A stretch of 64,000 nucleotides of DNA from Novosphingobium taihuense (GTDB lineage: Bacteria > Pseudomonadota > Alphaproteobacteria > Sphingomonadales > Sphingomonadaceae), in assembly GCF_007830315.1 (NCBI RefSeq), contig NZ_VLKJ01000001.1, positions 682,001-746,000 of the forward strand. Reading direction: 5' to 3'. Positions 51,475 through 63,199 of the stretch are shown piece after piece. Numbering within the stretch: the stretch's first letter is position 1; every line of letters starts with the position of its first letter. The notes below the pieces were generated by a model, which worked only from the letters and a program-made list of their open reading frames with translations, was not told the origin of the DNA and did not search any database. Made by a program: the position numbers and the translations under genes.

Positions 51475-54177
51475 ATGACCGACCAGAATTCAGCCGAGCT
51501 TGCGAAGACTTTCGAACCCGCCGGGATCGAGGCCAAATGGTATGCCCACTGGGAACAGAACAACCTGTTCCGGCCAGAACGGCCTGACGCTGCGCCCTAT
51601 ACCATCGTCAATCCGCCGCCGAACGTAACCGGTTCGCTCCATATCGGCCACGCACTGGACAATACGCTGCAGGACGTGGTGATCCGCTACGAACGTCTGC
51701 GCGGCAAGGATGCGCTGTGGGTGGTCGGCACCGATCATGCCGGCATCGCCACGCAGATGGTGGTCGAGCGCCAGATGGAGGCGAAGCAGGACAAGCGCAC
51801 CAACTACACCCGCGAACAGTTCGTGGAGAAGGTGTGGGAGTGGAAGCACGAGAGCGGCGGGACGATCACCGGTCAGCTGCGCCGGCTCGGTTGTTCGATG
51901 GACTGGTCGCGCGAGCAGTTCACGATGGACCCGCACTTCACCCGCGCCGTGGTAAAGGTCTTCGTCGACCTGTATAATCAGGGGCTGATCTACCGCGACA
52001 AGCGGCTGGTGAACTGGGATCCGAAGCTCAAGACCGCGATTTCCGACCTTGAGGTCGAGACGCGCGAGACGCAGGGCGGTTTCTGGCACTTCAAGTATCC
52101 GCTCGCCGACGGGGTGAAGCGGGACGACGGCCTCGACTACATCGAGGTTGCGACCACGCGCCCCGAGACGATGCTGGCCGACATGGCCGTGGCCGTCCAT
52201 CCAGAGGACGAGCGCTACAAGTCGGTCATCGGCAAGGAGATCCTGCAGCCGCTGACCGGACGCCGGTTCAAGGTGGTGGCCGATGAGCATGCCGATCCTG
52301 AACTGGGTTCGGGCGCGGTGAAGATCACGCCGGGGCATGACTTCAACGACTTCGAAGTGGGCAAGCGCGCCGGGATCAAGGCAGCCGACATGCTCAATAT
52401 GTTCGATGCCGAGGCCAAGGTGGTGCAGACTTCCGATGGGCTGGTGCCTGCCGAATTCGTGGGGCTGGACCGCTTCGACGCGCGCAAGCTCGTGGTCGAG
52501 CGGATGAAGGAACAGGGCTTCCTGATCCCGCACCTGACCAAGGACAAGGAAGGCAACGAGATTGCCGCCGACTTCGAACCGCGCACGATCCAGACCCCGT
52601 TCGGCGACCGTGGCGGCGTGGTGATCGAGCCGTGGCTGACCGACCAGTGGTACGTCGATGCCGAAACGCTGGCCAAGGCGCCGATGGAAGCGGTGCGCTC
52701 TGGCGCGATCGAGATTGTGCCGAAGACCTGGGAAAAGACCTTCTTCAACTGGATGGAGAACATCCAGCCCTGGTGCGTGTCCCGCCAGCTGTGGTGGGGG
52801 CATCGGATTCCGGCTTGGTATGGCTCTGACGGCCAGTGCTATGTCGCCGAAACCGAAGAGGAAGCGCAGGCCAAGGCTGGCGCAGGCGTCACTCTGGTGC
52901 GGGACAACGACGTCCTCGACACGTGGTTCTCCTCCGCTCTCTGGCCCTTCGCCACGCTCGGCTGGCCCGATGAAGACGCGCCGCTGCTGAAGAAGCACTA
53001 TCCCAACGATCTGCTCGTCTCGGGCTTCGACATCCTGTTCTTCTGGGATGCGCGCATGGCGATGCAGGGCCTGCACTTCATGAAGGAAGTGCCATGGAAG
53101 AAGCTCTATCTGCACGGCCTCGTCCGCGCCGCCGATGGCGCGAAGATGAGCAAGTCGAAGGGCAACGTGGTCGATCCGCTGGGCCTGATCGACAAGTACG
53201 GGGCTGACGCGCTGCGCTTCTTCATGTGCGCGATGGAGAGCCAAGGCCGCGACGTGAAGATGGATGAGAAGCGCGTCGAAGGCTATCGCAACTTCGCCAC
53301 GAAGCTGTGGAACGCCGCGCGCTTCTGCCAGAGCAACGGGATCACCGGCAGCACTTCGGTGGCAGCACCTGCGGCGACTTCCGCGGTCAACAAGTGGATC
53401 ATCGGCGAAGTCGTCGAAACCGTCGCCGCGCTGGATCAGGCGATGGCGGACCTGCGCTTCGATGCGGCGGCGAACACCGTCTATCACTTCGTCTGGGACC
53501 AGTTCTGCGACTGGTATATCGAACTGATCAAGGGCAACTTCGATGCCGAGACCAAGGCGGTCGCCGGTTGGGTGCTCGACCAGATTCTGGTGATGCTCCA
53601 CCCGTTCATGCCCTTCGTGACCGAAGAACTGTGGCATGCGCTGGGGCAGCGTGACGCCGAGCTGATCGTGGCCGCGTGGCCCAAGCCCGAGGCCACAGTG
53701 GACGCAGCAGCCAAGCGCGAAGTCGAATGGCTGATCGCGCTGGTTTCGAACCTGCGCACCGCAAAGAACGAACTCGGCATTTCGCCGGGAGCCAAGCTCG
53801 ATGCCTACCTGCCTGAGCCTTCGGCGCTGACGCGCGGGATCATCGAGGCAAACCCGGCGGCAATCGAGCGTCTGGCGCGCCTCAACGGCATCCGCTTCGA
53901 GAACGCCCCGGCTGGCGCCGCCATGCAGGTGGGCGCAGGCGATGCCAACATCGTCGTGCCACTGGAAGGCGTGATCGACATCGCGGCGGAAAAGGCGCGT
54001 CTGGAGAAGGCGCTGGCCGCCTCGCAGAAGGAGGCCAAGTCGCTCGAAGGGCGCCTGGGCAATCCGTCGTTCGTCGAGAAGGCCAAACCCGAGGCGGTCG
54101 AGAAGGCGCGCGCCGATCATGCGATGCACGCTGCCGAGGCCGAGCGGCTCGCAGCGGCGCTGCAGCGGCTGGGGTAA
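51475..54177 (+). CDS. valS: valyl-tRNA synthetase
   Basis: A class I aminoacyl-tRNA synthetase of 900 residues, charging tRNA-Val. The HIGH motif is in [14 protein letters not shown] and the KMSKS motif in [13 protein letters not shown]1 editing domain (about 190-430), an anticodon-binding domain and a C-terminal coiled coil ([20 protein letters not shown]) follow the usual order. I start at MTDQNSAEL; another ATG six codons upstream is possible. Confidence 0.97.
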   Translation: MTDQNSAELAKTFEPAGIEAKWYAHWEQNNLFRPERPDAAPYTIVNPPPNVTGSLHIGHALDNTLQDVVIRYERLRGKDALWVVGTDHAGIATQMVVERQMEAKQDKRTNYTREQFVEKVWEWKHESGGTITGQLRRLGCSMDWSREQFTMDPHFTRAVVKVFVDLYNQGLIYRDKRLVNWDPKLKTAISDLEVETRETQGGFWHFKYPLADGVKRDDGLDYIEVATTRPETMLADMAVAVHPEDERYKSVIGKEILQPLTGRRFKVVADEHADPELGSGAVKITPGHDFNDFEVGKRAGIKAADMLNMFDAEAKVVQTSDGLVPAEFVGLDRFDARKLVVERMKEQGFLIPHLTKDKEGNEIAADFEPRTIQTPFGDRGGVVIEPWLTDQWYVDAETLAKAPMEAVRSGAIEIVPKTWEKTFFNWMENIQPWCVSRQLWWGHRIPAWYGSDGQCYVAETEEEAQAKAGAGVTLVRDNDVLDTWFSSALWPFATLGWPDEDAPLLKKHYPNDLLVSGFDILFFWDARMAMQGLHFMKEVPWKKLYLHGLVRAADGAKMSKSKGNVVDPLGLIDKYGADALRFFMCAMESQGRDVKMDEKRVEGYRNFATKLWNAARFCQSNGITGSTSVAAPAATSAVNKWIIGEVVETVAALDQAMADLRFDAAANTVYHFVWDQFCDWYIELIKGNFDAETKAVAGWVLDQILVMLHPFMPFVTEELWHALGQRDAELIVAAWPKPEATVDAAAKREVEWLIALVSNLRTAKNELGISPGAKLDAYLPEPSALTRGIIEANPAAIERLARLNGIRFENAPAGAAMQVGAGDANIVVPLEGVIDIAAEKARLEKALAASQKEAKSLEGRLGNPSFVEKAKPEAVEKARADHAMHAAEAERLAAALQRLG

Positions 54178-54178
54178 C

Positions 54179-54922
54179 TTGCTCACTCTCGCTACCACCT
54201 CACCCGGCGAGCCGGAGGTGTTCTCCTCGTTGCAGGGTGAAGGCCCCGGCATGGGGCGACCTTCGGTGTTCATGCGGCTTTCCCGCTGCAACCTTGCCTG
54301 CCGGTGGTGCGACACGGCTTATACCTGGCGCTTCACCGGCGACAACCGCCCGCACCGCGACGAAGTGGCCTTCGAGCGGGGTGAGAATCAGGTGGCGATG
54401 AGCGAGGCCGATGCTGCCGCGCTGATCCTGTCGCACCCAGAGGACCGACTGGTGATCACCGGGGGCGAGCCGCTGTTGCAGGGGGCAGCACTGGCGCGGG
54501 TGGTGGCCTTGGTAAAGGCAGAGCGCCCTGCCCTGCACGTCGAGATCGAAACCAACGGCACGGTTGCGGCCCATGCCGAACTTGATCCGTTGATCAACCA
54601 GTTCAACGTCAGCCCGAAGCTAGCGCATTCAGGCAATGCGGCAGAACTGGCGCTGGTGCCCGAGCGGCTCGATGCCTGGGCGCGGGATCCGCGTGCGTGG
54701 TTCAAGTTCGTGGTGGCGACGGCCTCGGACCTTGCCGAGATTTCAGCGCTGCAGGCGCGCCATGCAATTGCCAGCGATCACCTGTTCGTGATGCCCGAAG
54801 GCACCAGCAGCGCGGTGCTGCGCGACCGTTCGCGCTGGCTCGCCGAGGAAGCGCTCGAGCGCGGCTGGCGGTTCACGGACCGGCTGCATATCCACCTCTA
54901 TGGGGATACGCGGGGGACCTGA
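54179..54922 (+). CDS. queE: 7-carboxy-7-deazaguanine synthase
   Basis: A radical SAM enzyme of about 247 residues that makes the 7-deazaguanine core for queuosine. The Fe-S cluster motif is CNLACRWC (CxxxCxxC), preceded by SSLQGEGPGMGRPSVFMRL and followed by ITGGEPLL and IETNGT. The likely start is a TTG one base after the valS stop, because no ATG or GTG precedes the conserved N-terminus outside valS. It is coupled to valS. Confidence 0.9.
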   Translation: MLTLATTSPGEPEVFSSLQGEGPGMGRPSVFMRLSRCNLACRWCDTAYTWRFTGDNRPHRDEVAFERGENQVAMSEADAAALILSHPEDRLVITGGEPLLQGAALARVVALVKAERPALHVEIETNGTVAAHAELDPLINQFNVSPKLAHSGNAAELALVPERLDAWARDPRAWFKFVVATASDLAEISALQARHAIASDHLFVMPEGTSSAVLRDRSRWLAEEALERGWRFTDRLHIHLYGDTRGT

Positions 54923-54941
54923 GCCTGCCTCCAAAATGACA

Positions 54942-55024
54942 GTGCCCCCGCGCAGGCGGGGGCCTCAGTCGTTTTACACCTGGATTCCGTAACAACACCG
55001 AGGTCCCCGCCTTCGCGGGGACGC
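54942..55024 (+). repeat. double-hairpin intergenic repeat, copy C
   Basis: It has the same architecture as copy A, with CCCCCGCGCAGGCGGGGG, the core GTCGTTTTA...CCGTAACAACACCGAGG (interrupted) and CCCCGC-cttc-GCGGGG. It lies between convergent queE and ssb. Confidence 0.8.
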
Positions 55025-55040
55025 AAGGAGTGCGGAACGA

Positions 55041-55604
55041 TCAGAACGGGATATCGTCGTCGAGATCGTCGCCGAAGCCGCCGGCGCTGCCGCCGCCCTG
55101 GTTCCAGCCGCCGCCCGACGAGCCGCCACCCGATGCCCCGCCGCGCGAACCACCGCCGTAGCTGCCGCCGCCACCGGAGCCGCCTTCGTTCCAGCCACCG
55201 CCGGACGAGCGACCACCGCCGCCACCCATGCCGCCTCCGCCCGAGCCACCCGAGGGGCCATCGAGCATGGTCAGCACGCCACCCATGCCGCCGACCGAGA
55301 TTTCGGTGGTGTAACGGTCATTGCCGGACTGGTCCTGCCACTTGCGGGTGCGCAGCTGGCCTTCGATGTAGACCTTCGAGCCCTTGCGCAGGAAGCGTTC
55401 GGCAACGCCGACGAGGCCGTCAGAGTTGAGCACGACCGAGTGCCATTCCGTGCGCTCCTTCTTCTCACCGGAAGCCTTGTCCTTCCAGCTTTCCGAGGTC
55501 GCGATGCGCAGGTTGGCGATGCGCCCGCCGTTCTGGAAGCTCTTCACCTCCGGGTCCGCGCCGAGATTGCCGACGAGAATGACCTTGTTGACGCTGCCTG
55601 CCAT
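55041..55604 (-). CDS. ssb: single-stranded DNA-binding protein
   Basis: A 187-residue SSB with an N-terminal OB fold ([23 protein letters not shown] and [18 protein letters not shown]). A glycine/serine-rich linker of about 60 residues is followed by the acidic C-terminal tip DDDIPF, which binds partner proteins of replication and repair. Confidence 0.97.
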   Translation of the reverse strand: MAGSVNKVILVGNLGADPEVKSFQNGGRIANLRIATSESWKDKASGEKKERTEWHSVVLNSDGLVGVAERFLRKGSKVYIEGQLRTRKWQDQSGNDRYTTEISVGGMGGVLTMLDGPSGGSGGGGMGGGGGRSSGGGWNEGGSGGGGSYGGGSRGGASGGGSSGGGWNQGGGSAGGFGDDLDDDIPF

Positions 55605-55701
55605 CGAATCACGTTCCTTCAGATTTGGCGTCTTGCCTAGCGCATGGGGGCTCAGGCGCGCGAGTCACCGCGTCACCGTTTCCACAGCCGAGCGCGTCAG
55701 A

Positions 55702-57561
55702 TCAGCCCAAACCGGCCGCGATTGCCGTCCAGTAGGTGATTCCCGCTGCCGCGTAGGCCAGCGCGAAGAGGTAGGCGAGCATGAAGGATGGCCACTTCCA
55801 TCCGTTGGTCTCGCGCCGGGCGACCGCTATGGTCGAGAGGCACTGCGGGGCGAAGACGAACCAGGCAAGGAAAGCGAGCGCCATCGGCAGGGTCCAGCGC
55901 GATTTGAGCTGGTCCCCCAATGCCACGGCAGCCTGATCCTCGTCGTCGCTGGCACTGACGGCATATGTCGTGGCGAGCGAGCTGACCGCGACTTCGCGCG
56001 CGGCCATGGCCGGGATGATCGCAAGGCTCATGTCACGGTTGAAGCCGATGGGTTCGAGCACGACCGACAAGCCATTGGCGAGCGTGCCTGCGACCGAGGC
56101 GTTGATCTGGTCCTGCCCCGGCTCAGCACGCGGGAAGTTGAGCAGGATCCACAGCGCTATGGTCACGGTGAAGATCATGGTGCCTGCGCGGCGCAGGAAG
56201 ATCCACGCACGCTGCCACAGACCGAGGGCTAGGTCCTTGACCGTGGGCAGCTGGTACTTTGGCAATTCCATGATGAAGCCCGAGGCCGCGCCCTTGGTCA
56301 CCGAACGGCGCAGGACGAGCGCCACAAGCATCGCACCGACGATTCCGGCAACGTAGAGGCAGAACAGGACGAGGCCTTGCAGCCCGATGCCGGGGCCGAC
56401 GCGATTGTTCGGGATGAACGCGGCGATGATCACCGCATAGACCGGCAGGCGGGCCGAACAGGTCATCATCGGGGCAATCAGGATCGTGGTCAGGCGGTCC
56501 TTGGGATCGGTGATCGAGCGGGTGGCCATGATGCCGGGGATCGCGCAAGCGAAGCTCGACAGCAGCGGGATGAAGCTGCGGCCCGAGAGGCCGACGCCTG
56601 CCATCATGCGGTCCATCAGGAAGGCTGCGCGGGCCATGTAGCCGGTCGCCTCCATCGTCAGGATGAAGAAGAACAGGATGATGATCTGCGGCAGGAACAC
56701 CAGCACCGAGCCGACGCCCGCGATCACGCCATCGGTGAGCAGATCGCGCAGCAAGCTGGGAGGGATCGTCGCCTTGGCCAGATCGCCGAGGGCCGAAACG
56801 CCACCGTCAATCGCGTCGGCGAAGGGTGTGGCCCAGCTGAAAACGGCCTGGAAGACGATGAACAGGAACGCGAAAAGGATCGGAGGTCCGGCCCATGGGT
56901 GGAGCAGGACCTTGTCCATGCGCGCGTGGATGCGGTGCTTTGCTGTCTCTGACAGAATTGCGCCGCTCGCCATCTGGTGGGCGAGCATGCGGCGTTCGGG
57001 CAGCGTCACATGCGGGCGCGACACCGGCTGTGCGGATTCCGAACGATCACGCGCTTCGGCGATGGCGGCGGCGAGCTCTGTCAGGCCGCGGCGGCGCACG
57101 GCGACGGTGGGGATGACCGGCACGCCCAATGCGGTCTGCAGTGCCGCGGGATCGAGGACGAGGCCATCGCGCTCGGCCAGATCGACCATGTTGAGCGCAA
57201 CCACGGTGGGGCGCCCGAGTTCGAGCACTTCCTGCGCGAAGACCAGGTGCTGTTCGAGGTTCGAACTGTCGAGCACGAGGACGATGACGTCGGGTTTGGC
57301 CTGCCCCGCCTGCTCGCCCATGATGACCTTGCGGGTGACTTCCTCGTCCGGGCTGGTGGAATCGAGTCCGTAGGAGCCGGGCAGGTCGACCAGTTCGACC
57401 GGCTCGCCCGAAGGCAGCAGCAGGCGGCCAGCCTTGCGCTCGACCGTGACGCCGGGATAGTTTGCGATCTTCTGGCGCGCGCCGGTGAGCGCATTGAACA
57501 GCGCGCTCTTGCCCGCATTGGGGTTGCCGACCAGCGCGGCGACGGTGGGCATCCTGCTCAT
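55702..57561 (-). CDS. feoB: ferrous iron transporter FeoB
   Basis: A 619-residue FeoB. The N-terminal G domain has GNPNAGKSALFN, DLPGSYGLD and NMVDLAE. A GDI-like linker and two gate domains (PILFAFLFIVFQAVFSWATP and RAWIFLRRAGTMIFTV regions) complete it. It is shorter than the E. coli protein at the C-terminus, which is normal for alphaproteobacteria. It imports Fe2+ across the inner membrane. It overlaps feoA by 4 nt. Confidence 0.97.
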   Translation of the reverse strand: MSRMPTVAALVGNPNAGKSALFNALTGARQKIANYPGVTVERKAGRLLLPSGEPVELVDLPGSYGLDSTSPDEEVTRKVIMGEQAGQAKPDVIVLVLDSSNLEQHLVFAQEVLELGRPTVVALNMVDLAERDGLVLDPAALQTALGVPVIPTVAVRRRGLTELAAAIAEARDRSESAQPVSRPHVTLPERRMLAHQMASGAILSETAKHRIHARMDKVLLHPWAGPPILFAFLFIVFQAVFSWATPFADAIDGGVSALGDLAKATIPPSLLRDLLTDGVIAGVGSVLVFLPQIIILFFFILTMEATGYMARAAFLMDRMMAGVGLSGRSFIPLLSSFACAIPGIMATRSITDPKDRLTTILIAPMMTCSARLPVYAVIIAAFIPNNRVGPGIGLQGLVLFCLYVAGIVGAMLVALVLRRSVTKGAASGFIMELPKYQLPTVKDLALGLWQRAWIFLRRAGTMIFTVTIALWILLNFPRAEPGQDQINASVAGTLANGLSVVLEPIGFNRDMSLAIIPAMAAREVAVSSLATTYAVSASDDEDQAAVALGDQLKSRWTLPMALAFLAWFVFAPQCLSTIAVARRETNGWKWPSFMLAYLFALAYAAAGITYWTAIAAGLG

Positions 57562-57815
57562 GCTACGGCTTGGGCAACGGGTTCGACGGTCATCGCCATG
57601 GCATGGACGCGACGGATGGCGACGGTCATCCGGCCGATTTCCACCGCCAGCGGATCGCGCCCGGCGAAGACGCCGCGATAGGCGAGCGTCACCCGCGCAC
57701 CTTCATCAAGGCCGAGCGCACGCAAGCGCTGCGCCTCTTCCGCGACGAGCGCGGACCAATCGACCGAAGCGATTCGGGCGGGCGTGCCGATAGGGAGCTG
57801 ATCGAGGGTCACCAC
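57558..57815 (-). CDS. feoA: FeoA domain protein
   Basis: An 85-residue SH3-like protein with the FeoA pattern (QLPIGTPARIASVDW, RLRALGLDEGARVTL and DPLAVEIGRMTVAIR). It supports FeoB-dependent iron uptake. It is the first gene of the operon, with a candidate Fur site 27 nt upstream. Confidence 0.94.
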   Translation of the reverse strand: MVTLDQLPIGTPARIASVDWSALVAEEAQRLRALGLDEGARVTLAYRGVFAGRDPLAVEIGRMTVAIRRVHAMAMTVEPVAQAVA

Positions 57816-57841
57816 TTCCCGCTGCCATAGCGGCGAAGCAT

Positions 57842-57867
57842 TTGCAAGTCATTCGCAATAGAATTGC
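57842..57867. promoter_or_regulatory. candidate Fur-type site upstream of feoAB
   Basis: Two overlapping dyads, TTGC-N9-GCAA (57842-57858) and GCAAT-N3-ATTGC (57855-57867), resemble alphaproteobacterial Fur boxes built on TGCAA/TTGCA half-sites. Confidence 0.5.
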
Positions 57868-57880
57868 GCTGGATCAAAAA

Positions 57881-58534
57881 TCAGGTCGCAGGGTAGCGCA
57901 ACCGTCCGAGCATCCGGGTGAGCGAGAAGGTTTCCTCGCGAGGCCTGGTCAGCTTGGCCTTGGCTTTCTCGAACTGCATCACGTTCTCGATGCTGCGGTC
58001 GAGGAAGGTGCGGGTATCTTCATGACCGTCGCTGGTGTCCTGCGCGAAATAGGCGAGGGTGGCGGCATAGATCGAGCCGAGCGTCACGCGCTTGGTATAA
58101 TGGTTGTAGTCGGTCGCGACATCGCCTGCGAGACGCCACATGGCATCGGCGCTCGACCAGCCGAGGCGGGTGGCGGCGCGCAGGTTTTGCGGCATGGCCA
58201 TGATCGCGAGCGCGCGGCGCAGCGCCTCCTCCTTGCCGTCGAGCGCGTCGAGGCGGAACTGGACGAGGCGGCGGATGCGTTCGCGGATCGGCAGATTGCC
58301 GAGCTGCTCCATCGGAAGGGCCGCGGCCATATCGGCATCGATGCGCGCGATCCAGGCCGAGATCATCTGCATTGCGCCATCCTGAAACGCGAAAGCGGCA
58401 AGGGCCGGGTCTACGCCTTCCATAGCGGCAGCGGCTGAGACCGCAGCAGGTTTCCACCCGTCAAACGCGGCAGCCTCGGCAATGGCCGGGGCGAGGCGGA
58501 GGCGCAGGGCTTCAAGGCTGGTGTCTTCGGTCAT
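57881..58534 (-). CDS. COQ9 family protein
   Basis: A 217-residue helical protein with the COQ9 C-terminal domain (about residues 100-190: RRALAIMAMPQNLRAATRLG, DAMWRLAGDVATDYNHYTKR, LGSIYAATLAYFAQD). In mitochondria COQ9 binds a lipid and helps hydroxylation in ubiquinone synthesis; a similar role is likely here. A GTG nine bases upstream is an alternative start. It is downstream of feoAB's promoter region and followed 16 nt upstream in its own direction by an ankyrin gene. Confidence 0.9.
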   Translation of the reverse strand: MTEDTSLEALRLRLAPAIAEAAAFDGWKPAAVSAAAAMEGVDPALAAFAFQDGAMQMISAWIARIDADMAAALPMEQLGNLPIRERIRRLVQFRLDALDGKEEALRRALAIMAMPQNLRAATRLGWSSADAMWRLAGDVATDYNHYTKRVTLGSIYAATLAYFAQDTSDGHEDTRTFLDRSIENVMQFEKAKAKLTRPREETFSLTRMLGRLRYPAT

Positions 58535-58550
58535 TGCTGGCACGCCGCTA

Positions 58551-59165
58551 TCAGAATGAGGGGCCGTAAGTCTTCTTGGGGCCTGCGGCCTTGGCTTCCT
58601 TCGAGGCCTTTTCCAGTTCGCCTAACACTGGGCTGCCCTTGTCGAGCGCGGCGTAATCGCGCGCGGAGCGGCCAGAGTTGTCGGGACGATCGGCGCTGGC
58701 CCCGGCCTTGATCAGCATGCGCACCAACGCAAGGTCCTTGCGATGGACGGCGCTGATCAGCGGTGTTTCGCCAGTGTTGTTGGCTTCATCGACACGTGCG
58801 CCGGACTTGATCAGTTCATCAACACCTTCGAGGAAGCCCATCTCGGAAGCGGCCACGAGAGGCGTCACGCCGCGATTGTCGCGAGCATTGACGTTGGCGC
58901 CCTTCGCAATGAGGAACTGCACCCAGACGAGATCGCGGCGCGTCACAACGATGTGCAGCGCGGTCTGACCGGTGGTGTAGTCCTTGGTGTTGATGATCTG
59001 GGTGCCGGGCTCGTTCAGGGCCTCGGTCACCTTGTCGCCCTCCTTCTTGCGGACGGCTTCGAGGAACTTGTAGCTGTCGGAAAACTGGGCGTGGGCCGGG
59101 ACGGCCAAGGCCGTGGCGAGCAGCATGGCCATTGCGATGAGCGGCCTGCGCTTGTTCGACAGCAT
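58551..59165 (-). CDS. exported ankyrin repeat protein
   Basis: A 204-residue protein with a signal peptide (ending VPAHAQ). About four ankyrin repeats follow, of which GQTALHIVVTRRDLVWVQFL, GVTPLVAASEMGFLEGVDEL and GETPLISAVHRKDLALVRML are clear, then a lysine-rich tail. The start is fixed by AGGAGG just upstream. Ankyrin repeats bind other proteins; the partner is unknown. It probably shares a transcript with the COQ9 gene 16 nt downstream. Confidence 0.88.
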   Translation of the reverse strand: MLSNKRRPLIAMAMLLATALAVPAHAQFSDSYKFLEAVRKKEGDKVTEALNEPGTQIINTKDYTTGQTALHIVVTRRDLVWVQFLIAKGANVNARDNRGVTPLVAASEMGFLEGVDELIKSGARVDEANNTGETPLISAVHRKDLALVRMLIKAGASADRPDNSGRSARDYAALDKGSPVLGELEKASKEAKAAGPKKTYGPSF

Positions 59166-59242
59166 TCGATCCTCCTGTTGCGTGCCCCGTAAGCCTATGC
59201 GGCTCAAGGACTCGCCTCTTGCAAGGACACGGTTAGCAGAGC

Positions 59243-59854
59243 ATGAACCGCCGCGCCATGGCCCTGACTTCCAGATCATTCCTCGCCGCGCTTGCCGCAA
59301 CCTGCACTTTCGCGCTTGGTGGGTGCAACTTCGCGCCTGCCGAAAAGCCGCCGCTCGAAGGTGCGTCGATCGGCGGAGACTTCGCCTTGACCGGCAAGGA
59401 CGGCCAAGCGGTGAAGTGGAGCGACTTTTCCGGAAAGTACCGCGTCGTCTATTTCGGATACACCTTCTGCCCCGACGTCTGCCCGCTCGACATGCAGAAC
59501 ATCGCGCAAGGGCTGCGCCTGTTCCGCAAGGAGCACGCCGATGCCAAGCCGATCGTGCCGATTTTCATCACCATCGATCCCGAGCGCGACACTGCGCAGG
59601 TCGTCGGCAAGTATGCATCCAACTTCGGCAATGACGTGGTCGGGCTGACGGGTTCGCCCGCGCAGATCGCCGATGTCGCCAAGAAGTGGGCGGTATTCTA
59701 CCAGCGGCGCGACGAGGGCAAGCCCGATGCCTATTTGATGGACCACAGCCGCGCGGCCTATCTGATGGGTCCGGACGGCGCGGCCATCGCGCTGCTGCCC
59801 GCCGAGCAGGACGGCAAGGCCGTTGCCGCCGAACTGGCCAAGTGGGTGAATTGA
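59243..59854 (+). CDS. SCO family copper chaperone lipoprotein
   Basis: A 203-residue thioredoxin-fold protein with a signal peptide and lipobox LGGC. It has the copper-binding FCPDVCP motif and the distal histidine in YLMDHSRAAYL. SCO proteins deliver copper to the CuA site of cytochrome c oxidase. It heads a coupled operon and overlaps the next gene by 4 nt. Confidence 0.92.
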   Translation: MNRRAMALTSRSFLAALAATCTFALGGCNFAPAEKPPLEGASIGGDFALTGKDGQAVKWSDFSGKYRVVYFGYTFCPDVCPLDMQNIAQGLRLFRKEHADAKPIVPIFITIDPERDTAQVVGKYASNFGNDVVGLTGSPAQIADVAKKWAVFYQRRDEGKPDAYLMDHSRAAYLMGPDGAAIALLPAEQDGKAVAAELAKWVN

Positions 59855-60294
59855 CGCAGGACCGCTTCTGGGAGCGGCCGGTGGCGACACTCAGCCGCGA
59901 GCAGTGGGAAGCGCTGTGCGACGGCTGCGGCAAGTGCTGCCTGCACAAGCTGGAGGACGAGGACACCGGCGAGGTGATCCACACCAACGTGGCGTGCAAG
60001 CTGCTCGACCTGCGCACCGCGCGCTGCAGCGACTACAAGCACCGCCGCGCCTATGTGCCCGATTGCCTGCGGCTGACGCCCAAGCTGGCGCGCGAACTAC
60101 CGTGGCTTCCGGATACTTGCGCCTACCGCCTGCGCGCCGAGAACAAGCCCCTGCCGGACTGGCATTACCTGATCTCTGGCGATCGCGAGACGGTGCATCG
60201 GGCGGGGCAATCGGTGGTGGGCAAGGCAGTGAGCGAGACGTTGGCAGGGCCGCTGGAAGACCACATCGTTCCTTCCGACCACTTCGATGACTAG
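59851..60294 (+). CDS. YcgN/UPF0260 family cysteine-cluster protein
   Basis: A 147-residue protein with the CxxxCxxCC cluster type seen in YcgN: CDGCGKCCLHKLED, then NVACKLLD, RCSDYKHR and a later DTCAYR. These cysteines probably bind zinc or an Fe-S centre. The start is a TTG overlapping the SCO stop (TTGA), since no better start exists in frame. The function is unknown across the family. Confidence 0.88.
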   Translation: MTQDRFWERPVATLSREQWEALCDGCGKCCLHKLEDEDTGEVIHTNVACKLLDLRTARCSDYKHRRAYVPDCLRLTPKLARELPWLPDTCAYRLRAENKPLPDWHYLISGDRETVHRAGQSVVGKAVSETLAGPLEDHIVPSDHFDD

Positions 60295-61057
60295 AGGCAT
60301 GCTCGACTGGCTGCGGCGCGCCGATACACGAGCCAAGGAGACCCCTGCCCCGCGCGCGATCTCGCGCCGGACGCTGGTGGTCGAAGGGCGCGAATTGCCG
60401 CTGGTGATCCGCAAGCTTGGCCATGCGCGGCGGATGACGCTGCGGCTGGCACCCGACGGCAGCGAGGCGCGGGTTTCGATTCCTGCGTGGGGCCGCGTAG
60501 GCGATGCCGAGGCCTTCGCCCGCGACCGGGCGGACTGGCTGGCGGGACAGCTTGCCCGCCTGCCCGAACCACGGACCATCGCGCCCGACGCGACGCTGCC
60601 CTTTCGGGGCGAAGTCCTGCAGATCGCCTGGTCCGAGAAGGCCCGGCGCAAGCCGGTGATCGAGGACGGGCGGCTGATCGTGGGCGGGCCGGTCGAGGGT
60701 CTGAGCACGCGGCTGCAGCGCTGGCTGGAGGCCGAGGCTCTTGCCTTGTGCGGACAAGATCTGGCGCACTATTGCGCGCAGGCCGGTGAAACCTTGCCGC
60801 GCCTCACGCTCTCGCGCGCACAGCGCCGCTGGGGCAGCTGTGCTGCGGATGGATCGATCCGGATGAACTGGCGGCTGATCATGGCACCTGATTTCGTGCG
60901 GCGTTCGGTGGTGGCGCACGAGGTTGCGCACATGCGCCACTTCGATCACAGCCCGGCCTTCCACGCCCATCTCGGCACACTGTTCGAGGGTGACATCGGA
61001 GCCGCCAACCGCTGGCTCAAGCGGCACGGGCGCAGTCTCTATGCGCCGTTCGGTTGA
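60287..61057 (+). CDS. YgjP-like metallopeptidase (DUF45)
   Basis: A 256-residue protein of the YgjP/DUF45 family, zinc-dependent peptidase-like. The zinc motif is HEVAHMRHFDHSPAFH with a typical RRWGSC segment about 40 residues before it. It overlaps the YcgN-like gene by 8 nt; an ATG four codons in is an alternative start. Substrates are unknown. Confidence 0.87.
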   Translation: MTRGMLDWLRRADTRAKETPAPRAISRRTLVVEGRELPLVIRKLGHARRMTLRLAPDGSEARVSIPAWGRVGDAEAFARDRADWLAGQLARLPEPRTIAPDATLPFRGEVLQIAWSEKARRKPVIEDGRLIVGGPVEGLSTRLQRWLEAEALALCGQDLAHYCAQAGETLPRLTLSRAQRRWGSCAADGSIRMNWRLIMAPDFVRRSVVAHEVAHMRHFDHSPAFHAHLGTLFEGDIGAANRWLKRHGRSLYAPFG

Positions 61058-61097
61058 CGGGTAGCGAAACGGGGCGGCTGGCCCTATCTAGGCGGAC

Positions 61098-62557
<1,460 letters not shown>

Positions 62558-62569
62558 AGGAGATTTGTT

Positions 62570-63193
62570 ATGTTCACCGGGATCGTCACCGAAATCGGCA
62601 ACATCCTCGCCATCGAGGACAAGGGCGACCGCCATATCACGATCTCGTGCGCGATGGACCCGGCGAAGATAGCCATCGGCGCCTCGATTGCCTGTTCCGG
62701 CGTATGCTTGACCGTGGTCGACAAGGGCGGGGTTGCGGGTGAAGGCTGGTTCGCGGTGGACGTCTCGGGCGAGACGGTCAAGCGCACCGCGCCTGAACAG
62801 TGGACGGTTGGCGCCCCCTTGAACCTTGAACCGGCGCTCAAGCTGGGTGACGAACTTGGCGGGCACATCGTTACCGGACATGTCGACGCGGTGGGCGAAG
62901 TCGTGAAGGTGACGCAGGTCGGCGCTTCGTGGCAGTACATCGTCGCCGCGCCCAAAGAGCTTGCCCCCTTCATTGCACCCAAAGGCTCGATCACCGTGGA
63001 CGGCGTTTCGCTGACGGTGAACGAAGTGGCCGACCAGACCGATGGTGCCTGCCACTTCATGCTCAACATCATTCCGCACACCGCTGAAGTCACCACGCTC
63101 GGCACGCTCGTCGCCGGGCGCAAGGTGAACCTGGAGATCGACGTGCTGGCGCGCTATCTCAAGCGGATGCAGAGCCTCGCCATTCAAGGGTAA
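62570..63193 (+). CDS. ribE: riboflavin synthase alpha chain
   Basis: A 207-residue riboflavin synthase made of two similar beta-barrel halves. The first has MFTGIVTEIG and SIACSGVCLTVVDKG, and the second GHIVTGHVDAVGEV and GSITVDGVSLTVNEV. It dismutates two lumazines to riboflavin. It is preceded by AAGGAG at ideal distance and is convergent with the next gene. Confidence 0.96.
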   Translation: MFTGIVTEIGNILAIEDKGDRHITISCAMDPAKIAIGASIACSGVCLTVVDKGGVAGEGWFAVDVSGETVKRTAPEQWTVGAPLNLEPALKLGDELGGHIVTGHVDAVGEVVKVTQVGASWQYIVAAPKELAPFIAPKGSITVDGVSLTVNEVADQTDGACHFMLNIIPHTAEVTTLGTLVAGRKVNLEIDVLARYLKRMQSLAIQG

Positions 63194-63199
63194 CGCGGT

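Noticed and set aside
51490..54315. 941-codon open frame on the minus strand opposite valS
   Set aside because: Shadow of valS and queE; no recognisable domain, and it spans two real genes on the other strand.
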